A stretch of DNA of 58,528 nucleotides from Alcaligenaceae bacterium (GCA_029265795.1 JAJUGV010000007.1:1-58528), one strand, 5' to 3'. Positions 10,013-21,759 are shown, numbered from the stretch's first letter. The notes: generated from the sequence alone by a model not told the origin. Numbers and translations are program-made.

Positions 10013-10039
10013 AGCTGGCTACCCTTCTTTGGGTTACAT

Positions 10040-10124
10040 GCGAACGTGGCGGAATTGGTAGACGCACCGGATTTAGGTTCCGGCGCCGCAAGGTGTGAGA
10101 GTTCGAGTCTCTCCGTTCGCACCA
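10040..10124 (+). tRNA. tRNA-Leu, anticodon UAG (reads CUA/CUG family)
   Basis: An 85-base cloverleaf including encoded CCA. The acceptor stem pairs GCGAACG with CGTTCGC. The anticodon stem pairs CCGGA with TCCGG around loop TTTAGGT, giving anticodon TAG. A long variable arm and the GTTCGAGTC T-loop are present, as required for a class II leucine tRNA. The 3' end is only 5 bp from the stop of the convergent Bug gene. No integrase or duplicated 3' end was seen, so it is not in use as an attachment site here. Confidence 0.97.
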
Positions 10125-10129
10125 CCCCC

Positions 10130-11089
10130 CTACTCCAGCTCCATTCCCATCTCATTCACATGGCCCTCTACGGCCCGAGTGAAATTCACCACCTCACGGA
10201 AGATCTCCGGCCCCACCAGGTTATAAGGCTCGGCCCCAAGCTCCTCCAGCTGCCGCTGTACACCGGGATCGTTAGCGATCTGCTGTATGGCTTTCTGCAT
10301 GGTGCGCGCTTCGCGTGACGGGGTTTCGGCCGGCACAAAGAAGCCATACCAGACGGCTGCGTCGAGCGGGGCGAAACCGATGTCCTCGAAGCTGGGCGTA
10401 TTGGCTAGCTTTCCCTGCAGTGAGGCAGCCAGCGGTTTCAGGCGGCCGGCCTGTACGTCGCGCATGGCGTTAGGCAGTTCTGTAATCGCGACATCGACCT
10501 CACCGCTCATGACGGCCTGGATTGCGTCATGCCCCCCTCGATAGGGCATGGGCACCACGTCTACACCTGCACGCATAGTGATGTAGCGGCCCATGAAATC
10601 CGTATAACTGCACAGCCCGGAAGACGCGTACGTTTGTAAGCCCGGCTGTGCGTTGAAGCGTTCCACCAATTCGCCAAACTGCTGCACGCCGGAATCGGGA
10701 GTCACAGCAACGATCACCGGCGCCCGCGCCAGCATAGCGACCGGCCTCAAGGCAGACGACGGCACATAACCCAGACGTTCGCCCCGGCAGGCAGTATTCA
10801 TGCTCATGTTGGACACCGAACCCAGCACCAGCGTGAGACCATCTGTCTTGGAGCGCACGACGTCCTGTGTGCCCACAATGCCACCCGCACCGTAGTGGTT
10901 ATGTATGTTTACAGGGCGGTTGAGTTTTTCGCTCAAGGGCTGCGCGATTATGCGTGCCATCAGGTCGGATGCGTCGCCTTGCGCAAATGGGACAACAATA
11001 CGCACGGCATCCGAGGCTTGAGCGGCAAGAGGCAGTGAAGCAAGCAGCGCGCAAACAATGCGAAGGCACAGCCGTTCCATCTTTATCAT
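10130..11089 (-). CDS. Bug-family (TctC) tripartite tricarboxylate transporter receptor, orphan
   Basis: Periplasmic solute-binding protein of the TTT/Bug family, normally delivering carboxylates to TctAB permeases. 319 residues with a signal peptide ending near AAQA (about residue 22). The family features are VRIVVPFAQGDASDL, the NHYGAGGIVG loop and DG-LTLVLGS. The start at 11089 has AAGGG 8 bases upstream; ATG 11095 is the other option, and an in-frame opening to 11317 is rejected. No tctA or tctB is in the window, so it is an orphan receptor, common in Bordetella-like genomes. The ligand is unknown. Confidence 0.88.
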   Translation of the reverse strand: MIKMERLCLRIVCALLASLPLAAQASDAVRIVVPFAQGDASDLMARIIAQPLSEKLNRPVNIHNHYGAGGIVGTQDVVRSKTDGLTLVLGSVSNMSMNTACRGERLGYVPSSALRPVAMLARAPVIVAVTPDSGVQQFGELVERFNAQPGLQTYASSGLCSYTDFMGRYITMRAGVDVVPMPYRGGHDAIQAVMSGEVDVAITELPNAMRDVQAGRLKPLAASLQGKLANTPSFEDIGFAPLDAAVWYGFFVPAETPSREARTMQKAIQQIANDPGVQRQLEELGAEPYNLVGPEIFREVVNFTRAVEGHVNEMGMELE

Positions 11090-11319
11090 TCTCATAACCC
11101 TTGTGAGGTACGGTTTGTCGGAATACTGCTTCGGTAACTGATTGAACCAGAAAGGCGGCGCGAAGTGCATGAGGGTAAAACCGGGATGGCGGCTGGAGAC
11201 AGCATCAGTCTCACCTACAATAGCCGGGACCAGGCGGCCCCTTCGCTCGGCGTACCCCAAATCCGGCCGCGACGGGGTTACTTGCGCCGGCGGTGAGTCA
11301 CCATCGATTTCCTTCATAC

Positions 11320-12015
11320 ATGACAGACGACTTCAAGCTTCATCCCGTGTTCAGCGACAACGTGCAGGGCGTCATCTTTGACCTGGACGGCACGTTGATC
11401 AATAGCGCTGCCGACATTCTCCAGGGCATGCGCATGACGCTAGAGCAGGCGGGCCTGGGACGCCTGCCTGCCGATTATGTTCTGGACAATCTGCACGATA
11501 CTTGCGAAGGCATACTGCGCCATATCGTGGCTGACCAGGGCTGGGATGCGCCGGCCGACTTCTCGGCCCTGACGGATCGCTACTTAGCTAACTCAAGAGC
11601 GCTGAACCTGCGTCACACTCAGCTTTATGACGGTGCACTGGAAGTCCTAAAAACATGCCGGGCAGCCGGACTCCCGATGGCGATCGTTACGAACAAAGGT
11701 CATGCAGGGGCGGTTGCTGCAACTCGCAAGTTCGGCATCTTCGACATGTTTGATTTCATCACCGGGTCAGACACCTGGGCCGAAGCCAAGCCCTCCCCCG
11801 TCCCCTTACTGGAAACCATCCGCATACTCCGACTGAATGTCGACCAATGTATCTACTTTGGCGATACGTCCATTGATGCGGCTTGTGCAGAGGCAGCCGG
11901 AGTGCGATTCGTCCTGCACCAAGCGGGCTACGCAGACAAAGACTTGAGCGGCATGCCGTACCACTTGGCCTTTAACAACTGGAACGAGCTTCTGGCAGAA
12001 ACAGAGCTCGCGTAA
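11320..12015 (+). CDS. HAD-family hydrolase, phosphoglycolate phosphatase-like
   Basis: Cytosolic phosphatase of the haloacid dehalogenase superfamily, subgroup I cap (Gph/PGP type). 231 residues. Motif I FDLDGTLINS places the nucleophile at Asp21. Motif II is IVTNKG, motif III the conserved Lys in AEAKPSP, and motif IV GDTSIDAACA. The start at 11320 is preferred over an in-frame GTG at 11293, which is in the control region shared with the divergent Bug gene. It is monocistronic, with a terminator directly behind it. Gph is a reasonable guess, but HAD substrate specificity cannot be read from motifs. Confidence 0.85.
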   Translation: MTDDFKLHPVFSDNVQGVIFDLDGTLINSAADILQGMRMTLEQAGLGRLPADYVLDNLHDTCEGILRHIVADQGWDAPADFSALTDRYLANSRALNLRHTQLYDGALEVLKTCRAAGLPMAIVTNKGHAGAVAATRKFGIFDMFDFITGSDTWAEAKPSPVPLLETIRILRLNVDQCIYFGDTSIDAACAEAAGVRFVLHQAGYADKDLSGMPYHLAFNNWNELLAETELA

Positions 12016-12019
12016 TGCG

Positions 12020-12057
12020 AAAAAAACGCTTGCCTTAACTAGGCGGGGCGCTTTTTT
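12020..12057 (+). terminator. Intrinsic terminator of the HAD hydrolase gene
   Basis: A stem built from CGCTTGCCT and AGGCGGGGCG (with G-U pairs and a bulge) around loop TAACT, flanked by seven A and six T residues. It begins a few bases after the stop codon. Confidence 0.6.
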
Positions 12058-12181
12058 CTGTAGAATATTGTGTTCGTTCGCAGATGCAGAATCGGCGCGG
12101 ATGTGAGTCTACAGGCTCGCATTTCACACTTGTTTTTTCCGTAGAGGCGGGCGCAACCCGGCTAACCCTCAGCTGAAGAAC

Positions 12182-13382
12182 ATGAATCCCAAGCTCGCCA
12201 CGCTGCAACCCTACCCTTTCGAACGACTACGCCAACTGTTGGCCGATGTGCAGCCGCCAACCAACGTACCCCCCATCAACCTGTCCATCGGTGAACCCAA
12301 GCACCCACCCGCGGCGGTGGTGCTGGAAGCCATGCAATCATCTTTGCAAGGCCTGGGCGCCTATCCCCCGACTAAGGGCGAGCCGGAGCTGCGCCAGACC
12401 ATTGCGACCTGGATCGCCCGTCGCTACGGCATTGCGCCCCCAGACTCCGAAACTCAAATCTTGCCGGTGTTGGGCTCGCGCGAGGCGCTTTTTGCCTTCG
12501 CACAAACGGTGGTGGACCCCTCACCCGAAGCGTTGGTCATTTGCCCTAACCCGTTCTATCAAATCTATGAGGGCGCCACCTTATTGGCCGGTGCGCAGCC
12601 TTGGTACTTGAATGCCGACCCGCAAAGGGGTCATGGCTACGACTGGGAAAGCATTCCCGAAGAGGTGCTAACACGTTGTCAGCTGCTTTATATCTGTTCC
12701 CCGGGCAACCCCAGCGGCCATGTCCTGTCATTGGATGATTGGCATCGACTCTTTGAGCTATCCGACAAATATGATTTTGTCATCGCCGCCGACGAGTGTT
12801 ATTCCGAAATTTACTTCGACGAAACGCGCCCCCCTGTGGGTGCGCTGCAAGCGTCGCAGCTAGCCGGGCGCACTGATTTTCGGCGCCTGGTTTCTTTTTC
12901 GAGTCTATCCAAGCGTTCCAGCGTACCGGGGCTGCGATCCGGCTACGTTGCCGGCGATGCCGGCCTGCTGGAGCGTTTTCTCCTGTATCGCACTTACCAT
13001 GGCAGCGCCATGAGCTTGGTCACCGCAAAAGCGAGTATCGCCGCCTGGAAAGATGAATCGCATGTGGTGGAGAACCGCCGGCTTTATCGCGAAAAATTCA
13101 CGGCCGTGCTGCCCATTCTTGAACCGGCTCTGCAGGTGTCGCGCCCGCAAGCCGCCTTCTTTCTGTGGGCAGGCACGCCATATGACGACCAAGCATTCAC
13201 GCGCGACCTGTACGCTGCGACGGGAGTGACCGTGTTGCCGGGCAGCTTTCTCGCACGGGAGGCGCACGGCGCTAATCCTGGGCACCAGCATGTCCGCATC
13301 GCGCTGGTTGCAGCTAAAGAACATTGCATTAGCGCCGCTCGGCGCATCGCCGACTTTTGCGCCTCTCACAACAGGAAAATTC

Positions 13383-13399
<17 letters not shown>
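12182..13399 (+). CDS. dapC: Succinyldiaminopimelate transaminase DapC
   Basis: PLP-dependent class I/II aminotransferase that converts N-succinyl-2-amino-6-ketopimelate to N-succinyl-LL-diaminopimelate in lysine and cell-wall synthesis. 405 residues. [10 protein letters not shown] at 33-42 is typical of DapC. The cofactor site has [23 protein letters not shown], and the PLP lysine Lys244 in SSLSKRS. GAAG precedes the ATG by a short gap. It overlaps dapD by 17 bp, so dapC-dapD-dapE form one operon. Assignment to DapC over a generic aminotransferase rests on both sequence and neighbours. Confidence 0.95.
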
Positions 13400-15343
<1,944 letters not shown>

Positions 15344-15359
15344 TTACAAGGAACCTCTT

Positions 15360-16262
15360 ATGCCTCAACCTGACGCCGCTTCGGTTGCGCAACTGCAGAC
15401 CCTGCGCGACCTCCTGCGCTACGCCATCAGCTGCTTCCATGCCGCAGACCTAAGCTTCGGCCATGGCAGTGACAACGCCTGGGATGAAGCCGTTTATCTT
15501 CTGCTGCATACCTTGCACCTGCCTCCGGACACTCTGGCGCCTTTCCTTGATGCGCGGGTGCTTCCGCAGGAGCGCGAACGATTTCTTCAGATACTGAAAC
15601 GGCGTTGTGAAGAGCGTCTGCCGGCCGCATATCTTACCGGCGAAGCCTGGTTGCAGGGCCACCGCTTCATCGTGGACGAACGCGTCATCATCCCCCGTTC
15701 GCTTATTTCCGAAGTTCTCGGCGAGGCCTTTCAACCTTGGATGGACGGCCCGTTAGAACGGGTGCTGGATCTCTGTACCGGCTCGGCCTGCCTGGCAATT
15801 CTGGCAGCCTACACTTTCCCGGAAGCAAAAGTCGACGCTGTGGACCTCTCTGCAGACGCACTAAAAGTCGCCGGCGCCAACGTAGAGCTGCATGGCATGC
15901 AGGACAGAGTGAACCTAATGCAAAGCGACCTTTTCACTAGCCTGCCCGCTGAGGAGCAATACGATCTCATCATCTGCAACCCGCCCTATGTGAATCAAGG
16001 GTCCATGGACAATCTGCCGCAAGAGTTTCGCCATGAGCCGGAAATGGCACTGGCTGGTGGCCACGATGGAATGGACCTGGTGCGACGCATCCTGCAAGAA
16101 GCACCCTCTCGCATGGCTCCGGGCGGTCGGTTGCTACTGGAAATCGGCCATGAATACGACCACTTCACCGCCGCCTTCCCCGAGCTGGAACCCATCTGGC
16201 TGACCACTGCCACCACCGACAACCAGATCCTTCTGTTGACGAAGGAGCAACTCGAGTCGTGA
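15360..16262 (+). CDS. prmB: Ribosomal protein uL3 N5-glutamine methyltransferase PrmB
   Basis: SAM-dependent methyltransferase that modifies a glutamine of ribosomal protein L3. 300 residues. The N-terminal helical domain has the PrmB-type LLLHTLHLPPD and AYLTGEAWLQG (about 45-110). The SAM site is VLDLCTGSACLAI near 139, and the catalytic NPPY lies in IICNPPYVN near 206. AAGGAACC precedes ATG 15360 by about 6 bases. The gene follows dapE by 16 bp, and its stop overlaps the GTG of the ABC-F gene (GTGA). Confidence 0.93.
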   Translation: MPQPDAASVAQLQTLRDLLRYAISCFHAADLSFGHGSDNAWDEAVYLLLHTLHLPPDTLAPFLDARVLPQERERFLQILKRRCEERLPAAYLTGEAWLQGHRFIVDERVIIPRSLISEVLGEAFQPWMDGPLERVLDLCTGSACLAILAAYTFPEAKVDAVDLSADALKVAGANVELHGMQDRVNLMQSDLFTSLPAEEQYDLIICNPPYVNQGSMDNLPQEFRHEPEMALAGGHDGMDLVRRILQEAPSRMAPGGRLLLEIGHEYDHFTAAFPELEPIWLTTATTDNQILLLTKEQLES

Positions 16263-18199
16263 TACGTGGTTCAGGAATTGTCTTACGCCGTGGCACCAAA
16301 GTATTGCTCGAAGGCGCCGACTTTGTCGTCAACCCGGGTGAACGTGTAGGTATTGTCGGTAAGAATGGCGCAGGCAAATCGACGCTTTTTGCGCTGCTAG
16401 AGGGTCGGCTGGACGCCGATGCCGGTTCGCTTGAGATCCCGGCATCTTGGCAGATTGTGAGTGTCGAGCAAGAGATCACTGATCTCGATCGACCGGCGCG
16501 TGAGTTTGTCATAGACGGCGACCGGCGCTTGCGCAGACTCCAGGCGGAACGCGACCAGGCAGACCCCGTCGACGGTCAACGCATCGCCGAATTGGAACAG
16601 GCTCTGATTGACGCAGATGCCTGGAGCGCACCGTCCCGTGCTGAGCAGCTGCTGGCAGGCCTGGGCTTTACGCCCGAACAATGGATGAGCCCGGTCGGTA
16701 GCTTCTCGGGTGGCTGGCGTATGCGACTGGCGCTGGCACGCGCACTGATGGCCCCTTCCGACCTGCTACTGTTGGATGAGCCCACTAATCACCTGGACCT
16801 CGATGCGATGCTATGGCTAGAGCGTTGGTTAGGGTCTTATCCTGGAACCGTCATGCTGATCTCTCATGATACGGAATTCCTGGATGCTGTGGCGCGCGCC
16901 ATCCTGCATTTTGACCACGGTAAGTTGCAACGCTACCGGGGCGGCTACGAGGATTTTCTCGAACAACGCAGCGAGCGCTTGCGGCAAAGCCAACTGGCGT
17001 GGGATCGTCAGCAAAAGGAAACCGCCAGGCTTCAAAGCTTCATCGACCGGTTCAAGGCCAAAGCCACGAAGGCGAAACAAGCACAAAGTCGCGTGAAGGC
17101 GTTGGCGCGCATGGAGAAGCTGGCACCCATCCACGCCGAATCCGGCATCGACATACGCATCCCGGAACCGGACTCCATGCCGGATCCGTTACTGATTCTG
17201 GACGAAATCAGCACCGGCTACCCGCTTCCCGACGGCTCTCACCGCGAAGTGCTGCGCAATGTCACCCTTATGGTGCGCGGGGGAAGTCGAATTGGCATAT
17301 TGGGTGTAAACGGCGCGGGTAAAAGTACCCTCATTAAAACCCTGTCCGGCGAGCTGACTCCGATCAGCGGGGAGCGCAAAGCGTCACGCGGGCTGGAAAT
17401 CGGCTATTTCGCTCAGCACCAGCTGGACATGCTTGATACGGCTGCCACCGCCTTGCAACACATGCAACGTCTCGAACCGCAGACACGGGAAGTCGAGTTG
17501 CGTAGCTACCTCGGCAGCTTTGGTTTCAGTGGAGACACAGTGAACGGTCTGGTGGGCGTGATGTCAGGCGGCGAGAAGGCCCGGCTGGCGCTGGCGCTCA
17601 TCGTGCGACGCAAGCCGAACCTGTTGTTACTTGACGAACCGAGCAACCACTTGGACGTGGACACGCGAGAAGCGCTTACGACCGCCCTGGCCGAATTCGG
17701 CGGCAGCATGCTGCTGGTATCACACGACCGGCACTTGTTGCGCACGACGGTCGATAACTTCTGGATCGTTGCCGACGGAAGTGTGAACGAGTTCGACGGA
17801 GACCTGGAAGACTACCGGCAATGGCTTGCAGAGCGCGGAAGCCAACTCCGTGCCCAGGAGCGCCACGCTAAGTTCCCCCATAGCGATACACCCACTTCAG
17901 ACCGGCGAGCGCAGCGGCGCCTGGAGGCAGAGTTGCGCCAACAGCGTGCCGTCAAGCGCAAGCCACTCGAAAAGCAGCTTCACAAAGTAGAGGCGGCCAT
18001 GGAAGCAGCAAGCCGGCGCCTGGCCACACTCGACACGCTTATCGGCGACGCCGACTTGTACAGCGACGAACGCCGCGATGAGCGCTTGAAGGTATTGGCC
18101 GAACACGGCGAACTGACCAAACAGCACGGCGAGCTGGAAGAGGAATGGCTCACACTACAAGAAGCGCTGGAAGCCATCGATCAAGAGTTCACCGCCTGA
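16259..18199 (+). CDS. ABC-F family ATPase (YheS/Uup-like), ribosome-associated
   Basis: Cytosolic tandem ABC ATPase without membrane domains; ABC-F proteins act at the ribosomal E site. 646 residues. The first nucleotide-binding domain has GKNGAGKST near 35-43 and signature FSGGWRMRLALA near 149. The second has GVNGAGKST near 352 and MSGGEKARLAL near 436. The linker between them (about 235-300) is charged and helical. A coiled-coil C-terminal tail, about 555-646, is of the YheS kind. GTG start 16259 overlaps the prmB stop by 3 bp. Being next to a ribosomal-protein methylase supports a translation role. The exact ABC-F subtype is inferred. Confidence 0.88.
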   Translation: MIRGSGIVLRRGTKVLLEGADFVVNPGERVGIVGKNGAGKSTLFALLEGRLDADAGSLEIPASWQIVSVEQEITDLDRPAREFVIDGDRRLRRLQAERDQADPVDGQRIAELEQALIDADAWSAPSRAEQLLAGLGFTPEQWMSPVGSFSGGWRMRLALARALMAPSDLLLLDEPTNHLDLDAMLWLERWLGSYPGTVMLISHDTEFLDAVARAILHFDHGKLQRYRGGYEDFLEQRSERLRQSQLAWDRQQKETARLQSFIDRFKAKATKAKQAQSRVKALARMEKLAPIHAESGIDIRIPEPDSMPDPLLILDEISTGYPLPDGSHREVLRNVTLMVRGGSRIGILGVNGAGKSTLIKTLSGELTPISGERKASRGLEIGYFAQHQLDMLDTAATALQHMQRLEPQTREVELRSYLGSFGFSGDTVNGLVGVMSGGEKARLALALIVRRKPNLLLLDEPSNHLDVDTREALTTALAEFGGSMLLVSHDRHLLRTTVDNFWIVADGSVNEFDGDLEDYRQWLAERGSQLRAQERHAKFPHSDTPTSDRRAQRRLEAELRQQRAVKRKPLEKQLHKVEAAMEAASRRLATLDTLIGDADLYSDERRDERLKVLAEHGELTKQHGELEEEWLTLQEALEAIDQEFTA

Positions 18200-18214
18200 A
18201 ACGAAGCAGACCGC

Positions 18215-20494
18215 CTAAGAGATGATTTCGAGACGAGCGACCCCTAAAGCCAACGTCTTCAACCCCACATCGCGGAACTGAATCTGCGCCTGAGCGTCCG
18301 TGCCGCTACCGCTAAGCGACAGGATTGTGCCTTCACCGAAACGCGCATGGCGAACGCCCGTGCCGATGCGAAACTGCTGGCTGCCCACCGTTACGCCGGA
18401 TGTCGCTGTGCGGGGAACGCTGGGCGTCAGGCTTGATGCGCCTGCGGCGAAGCCCCTGCCACGACGAAATGCCCCACCCCATGCACCCATACCGGTAGCG
18501 GCTAGCGGAGCCGCCTCACGCGGCGACAGCCACTTGAGATGCTCTTCTGGAATTTCATCGAGAAAGCGCGAGCGCAACGCGTAGCGAGTCTGGCCATGCA
18601 GCATACGACTTTGTGCGAGCGTCAGATATAGGCGCTCGCGTGCGCGGGTAATTGCCACATACATGAGCCGGCGTTCTTCTTCCAGGCCCGCCGCTTCCAG
18701 CAGGCTGTTTTCGTGAGGAAACAGGCCTTCTTCAAGCCCGGTAATGAACACCACATCGAATTCCAAACCCTTGGCGGCATGGACCGTCATGAGCTGCACG
18801 GCTTCTTCCGAAGCGGAAGCCTGGTTTTCACCGGCCTCCAGGGAAGCATGTGACAGGAAGGCGGCTAAAGGAGACATCGCCGTAACGGCGCCCCCTGCCG
18901 GCAAGGCAGCATCATCTGCGGAAAGCGGCACTTCCAAGGCGCGCCCTGCAGGCAGGCCGTCATAGCCTTCTTCACTGCTAAAAACAGTCGCGGCGTTGAC
19001 AAGCTCCTGCAAGTTCTCGAGACGATCCTGACCTTCGCGGTCGGCCTCGTAGTGGGCGGCAAGGCCGCTTTCCCTGACCACGTGCTCGACCAATTCCGGC
19101 AGAGTCAGCATTTGCGCGTCATGTGCCAGACGCTGGATCAGCGTGGCGAAGCGAGCGACTGCCGCCCCGGCCCGGCCCGGCAGTACTGCTGCGGCCCGGT
19201 ACAGGCTTGACCCCTGCTGCTGCGCAATATCACTGAGCTGTTCGACGCTGCGGGCACCAATGCCGCGGGTAGGAAAGTTCACTACGCGCAGCCATGAGGT
19301 GTCATCGTGGGGATTGTCGAGCAAGCGCAGATACGCCAGGGCATGCTTGATTTCCTGACGCTCAAAAAACCGCAGCCCCCCATACACGCGATAGGGTATG
19401 CGTGCAGAGAATAATGCGTGCTCAAGTACGCGAGACTGTGCGTTGCTTCGATACAGCAACGCGATTTCACTGCGGCTGCGACCATCGTTGATGAGGCTGC
19501 GGATCTCTTCCAGAATCCATTGCGCCTCTAATATGTCGGACGGCTGCTCGGTCACCCTTATTGGCTCACCGTGGCCATGCTCGGTCCAAAGATTCTTGCC
19601 CAGCCGCGCTGTGTTGTGGGAGATGAGCGCATTGGCCGCGTCCAGAATGTGGCCATAGGAACGGTAGTTTTGTTCCAGCCGGATCACATTGCCGTGGGCA
19701 TAGTCGCGCTCGAAGTCGGCCATGTTGCCGACGTTGGCTCCGCGGAATGCATAGATGGATTGGTCGTCGTCGCCCACAGCGAATATAGCGGCGCCCCCGC
19801 CACCCAAAAGCTTAATCCAGCGATATTGCAGGGTGTTCGTGTCTTGAAATTCGTCGATGAGTATGTGACGAAACCGCCGCTGATAGTGTTCGCGAACCGG
19901 AACATTATTCTGTAGCAGCTCGTAGGCACGGAGCAGCAGCTCGGCAAAGTCGACCACGCCCTCGCGTTCGCATTGCGCTTGGTAAAGCTCGTAGATCTCC
20001 ACCATTCGCCGGTGGAAGGAGTCATGGGCTTCGACCGCGTGCGGCCGCAAGCCTTCTTCCTTGGCACCGTTTATGAATCGCTGGACATCACGGGGGGGAA
20101 ATTTTTCGTCGTCGATGTTGGCAGCCTTCAGCAGACGCTTAATCGCAGCGAGCTGATCCTGGCTGTCAAGAATCTGAAACGTCTGCGGCAGGCCGGCGTC
20201 ACGGTGATGTGCACGCAGCAGCCGGTTACACAGGCCGTGAAAGGTACCCACCCACATGCCGCGCGTATTGATCGGTAATAGGCTGGTGAGGCGGGTAAGT
20301 AATTCGCGCGCTGCTTTGTTGGTGAAGGTGACGGCAAGAATGCTTCCCGGGTTCACCTGCCCGGTTTGCACCAGCCAGGCAATCCGTGTGATGAGCACAC
20401 GGGTCTTACCGCTGCCAGCCCCTGCCAATACCAATGCGTGAGTTGCAGGAAGCTGAACCGCTTCCTGCTGTTGTGGATTAAGCCCTTCGATCAT
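18215..20494 (-). CDS. uvrD: DNA helicase II, UvrD
   Basis: Superfamily 1A 3'-5' helicase for mismatch and nucleotide-excision repair. 759 residues. Walker A AGAGSGKT is at 24-31, followed by TNKAA (motif Ia) and LIDEFQDTN (motif II). QLMTVHAAKGLEFDVVF (motif V) and LMYVAITRAR (motif VI) are near 545-605. The C-terminal VRHARFGEGTIL segment is the UvrD/PcrA ribbon and argues against Rep. The start at 20494 gives MIEGLNPQQQEAV; a longer in-frame opening to 20569 overlaps the desaturase and is rejected. ATGA overlap with the desaturase stop. Confidence 0.95.
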   Translation of the reverse strand: MIEGLNPQQQEAVQLPATHALVLAGAGSGKTRVLITRIAWLVQTGQVNPGSILAVTFTNKAARELLTRLTSLLPINTRGMWVGTFHGLCNRLLRAHHRDAGLPQTFQILDSQDQLAAIKRLLKAANIDDEKFPPRDVQRFINGAKEEGLRPHAVEAHDSFHRRMVEIYELYQAQCEREGVVDFAELLLRAYELLQNNVPVREHYQRRFRHILIDEFQDTNTLQYRWIKLLGGGGAAIFAVGDDDQSIYAFRGANVGNMADFERDYAHGNVIRLEQNYRSYGHILDAANALISHNTARLGKNLWTEHGHGEPIRVTEQPSDILEAQWILEEIRSLINDGRSRSEIALLYRSNAQSRVLEHALFSARIPYRVYGGLRFFERQEIKHALAYLRLLDNPHDDTSWLRVVNFPTRGIGARSVEQLSDIAQQQGSSLYRAAAVLPGRAGAAVARFATLIQRLAHDAQMLTLPELVEHVVRESGLAAHYEADREGQDRLENLQELVNAATVFSSEEGYDGLPAGRALEVPLSADDAALPAGGAVTAMSPLAAFLSHASLEAGENQASASEEAVQLMTVHAAKGLEFDVVFITGLEEGLFPHENSLLEAAGLEEERRLMYVAITRARERLYLTLAQSRMLHGQTRYALRSRFLDEIPEEHLKWLSPREAAPLAATGMGAWGGAFRRGRGFAAGASSLTPSVPRTATSGVTVGSQQFRIGTGVRHARFGEGTILSLSGSGTDAQAQIQFRDVGLKTLALGVARLEIIS

Positions 20495-21690
20495 GCCGCG
20501 TAGCGGCGCAGACGCAAGGCAAACTGCTCCAGACTCTCGATGCCGCTTTGCTGGGCACGTTGACACCATTCTTGAAGATCGGCCAACAATTGTTCACTGC
20601 TGGCGCTGGAACTTTCCCAGAGTCGGGCCAACTCGGCACGCATCTTCACCAAGGTGGAAAGTGATTCGTGGTTTGCCAGAACCGTTTCGATTTCGGCACG
20701 CTGGGCAGGTTCCAGTTTGTCTTGGTCGCGCGCCAACAGCTTCTGGGCCCTGCGCAGTACGGCCACATTGCTGGTATCGCTGGCCGACTGCTTAACCTTG
20801 TCGAGCTCTTCCGCTGCCGCCTTGCGCACCATACGCGTGTACTTCGCCAGAATTTCGTAGCGGTGCGTGATGACCGCCTGCAAGGTGGCAAGGTCAACCG
20901 AGCTCTTGGACGGCTCAACCTTCAGCCGCGGTGCGACACGGCGGATAGTGGCCAGTTTGAAAAATGCGAGAATGCGGATATAGAGCCAGCCGATATCGAA
21001 TTCCCACCACTTAGCGGAAAAACGGCAGGACGTGCCATGCGCATGATGGTTATTGTGCAGTTCTTCGCCGCCGATGATGATGCCCACCGGAAACACGTTG
21101 GTGCTGGTGTCGGGGCTGGAGTAATTGCGGTAGCCGACATAGTGACCCAGGCCATTCACGACACCCGCTGCCCAGAACGGAATCCATGCCATTTGTATGG
21201 CCCAGACCGTCAGGCCCAGCACGCCGAACAAGGCGAGATCAATGCCCAGCATAATGAGAATACCCAAGCTGCTGTGGCGGGAATAGAGGTTGCGCTCTAA
21301 CCAGTCGTCGGGGGTACCGTGGCCGAAGCGCTTGAGCGTTTCGGCATTCGCTGCCTCGTAGCGATAGAGTTCAGCGCCACGGAAGAACACTTTGCCGATA
21401 CCGTAAACCAAGGGTGAGTGCGGATCGCCCTCGCGCTCGACGTATGCGTGATGCTTGCGGTGGATCGAAACCCATTCTTTCGTGACCATACCGGTGGTCA
21501 GCCACAGCCAGAAACGGAAGAAATGCATGGCGGCAGGATGGAGATCCAGCCCCCTGTGTGCCTGGCTACGATGTAGGAAGACGGTCACGGAAACGATGGT
21601 GACGTGCGTCAGCCCCAGAGTAATGAGGGCGACTTGCCACCATGACATCTGAAGAAGGCCGCCGGCCAGATAATGAAAGACTTGGTCCAT
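20491..21690 (-). CDS. desA: Membrane fatty acid desaturase (DesA-like, acyl-CoA/phospholipid delta-9 type)
   Basis: Inner-membrane di-iron desaturase that places double bonds in saturated acyl chains and so adjusts membrane fluidity. 399 residues. The three histidine clusters are HRSQAHR at 40-46, HRKHH at 77-81 and HNNHH at 212-216. Hydrophobic helices lie at about 15-38, 57-70, 143-165 and 166-185. A long helical, charged C-terminal extension (about 255-399) resembles that of the Pseudomonas DesA type, so it is a family trait. Its stop overlaps the uvrD start by 4 bp. The substrate (acyl-CoA or lipid-bound acyl) is not determined. Confidence 0.9.
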   Translation of the reverse strand: MDQVFHYLAGGLLQMSWWQVALITLGLTHVTIVSVTVFLHRSQAHRGLDLHPAAMHFFRFWLWLTTGMVTKEWVSIHRKHHAYVEREGDPHSPLVYGIGKVFFRGAELYRYEAANAETLKRFGHGTPDDWLERNLYSRHSSLGILIMLGIDLALFGVLGLTVWAIQMAWIPFWAAGVVNGLGHYVGYRNYSSPDTSTNVFPVGIIIGGEELHNNHHAHGTSCRFSAKWWEFDIGWLYIRILAFFKLATIRRVAPRLKVEPSKSSVDLATLQAVITHRYEILAKYTRMVRKAAAEELDKVKQSASDTSNVAVLRRAQKLLARDQDKLEPAQRAEIETVLANHESLSTLVKMRAELARLWESSSASSEQLLADLQEWCQRAQQSGIESLEQFALRLRRYAA

Positions 21691-21739
21691 ATTTAGGTAC
21701 GTACGGTATCCCGTATTTGTAAGAATCTTGAAAAGTTTA

Positions 21740-21759
21740 CCCTGGATGGACGTCCAGGG
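21740..21759 (-). terminator. Candidate terminator downstream of the RNA methyltransferase gene
   Basis: CCCTGGA and TCCAGGG form a 7-bp stem with a 6-base loop. On the minus strand it is followed by TAAACTTTTC, a weak T-rich tail. It lies between the methyltransferase stop and the desaturase start in a 122-bp gap. Confidence 0.35.

Noticed and set aside
10040-10124. tRNA-Leu as an integration site for a mobile element
   Set aside because: No integrase, no repeated tRNA 3' end, and core-like genes on both sides.
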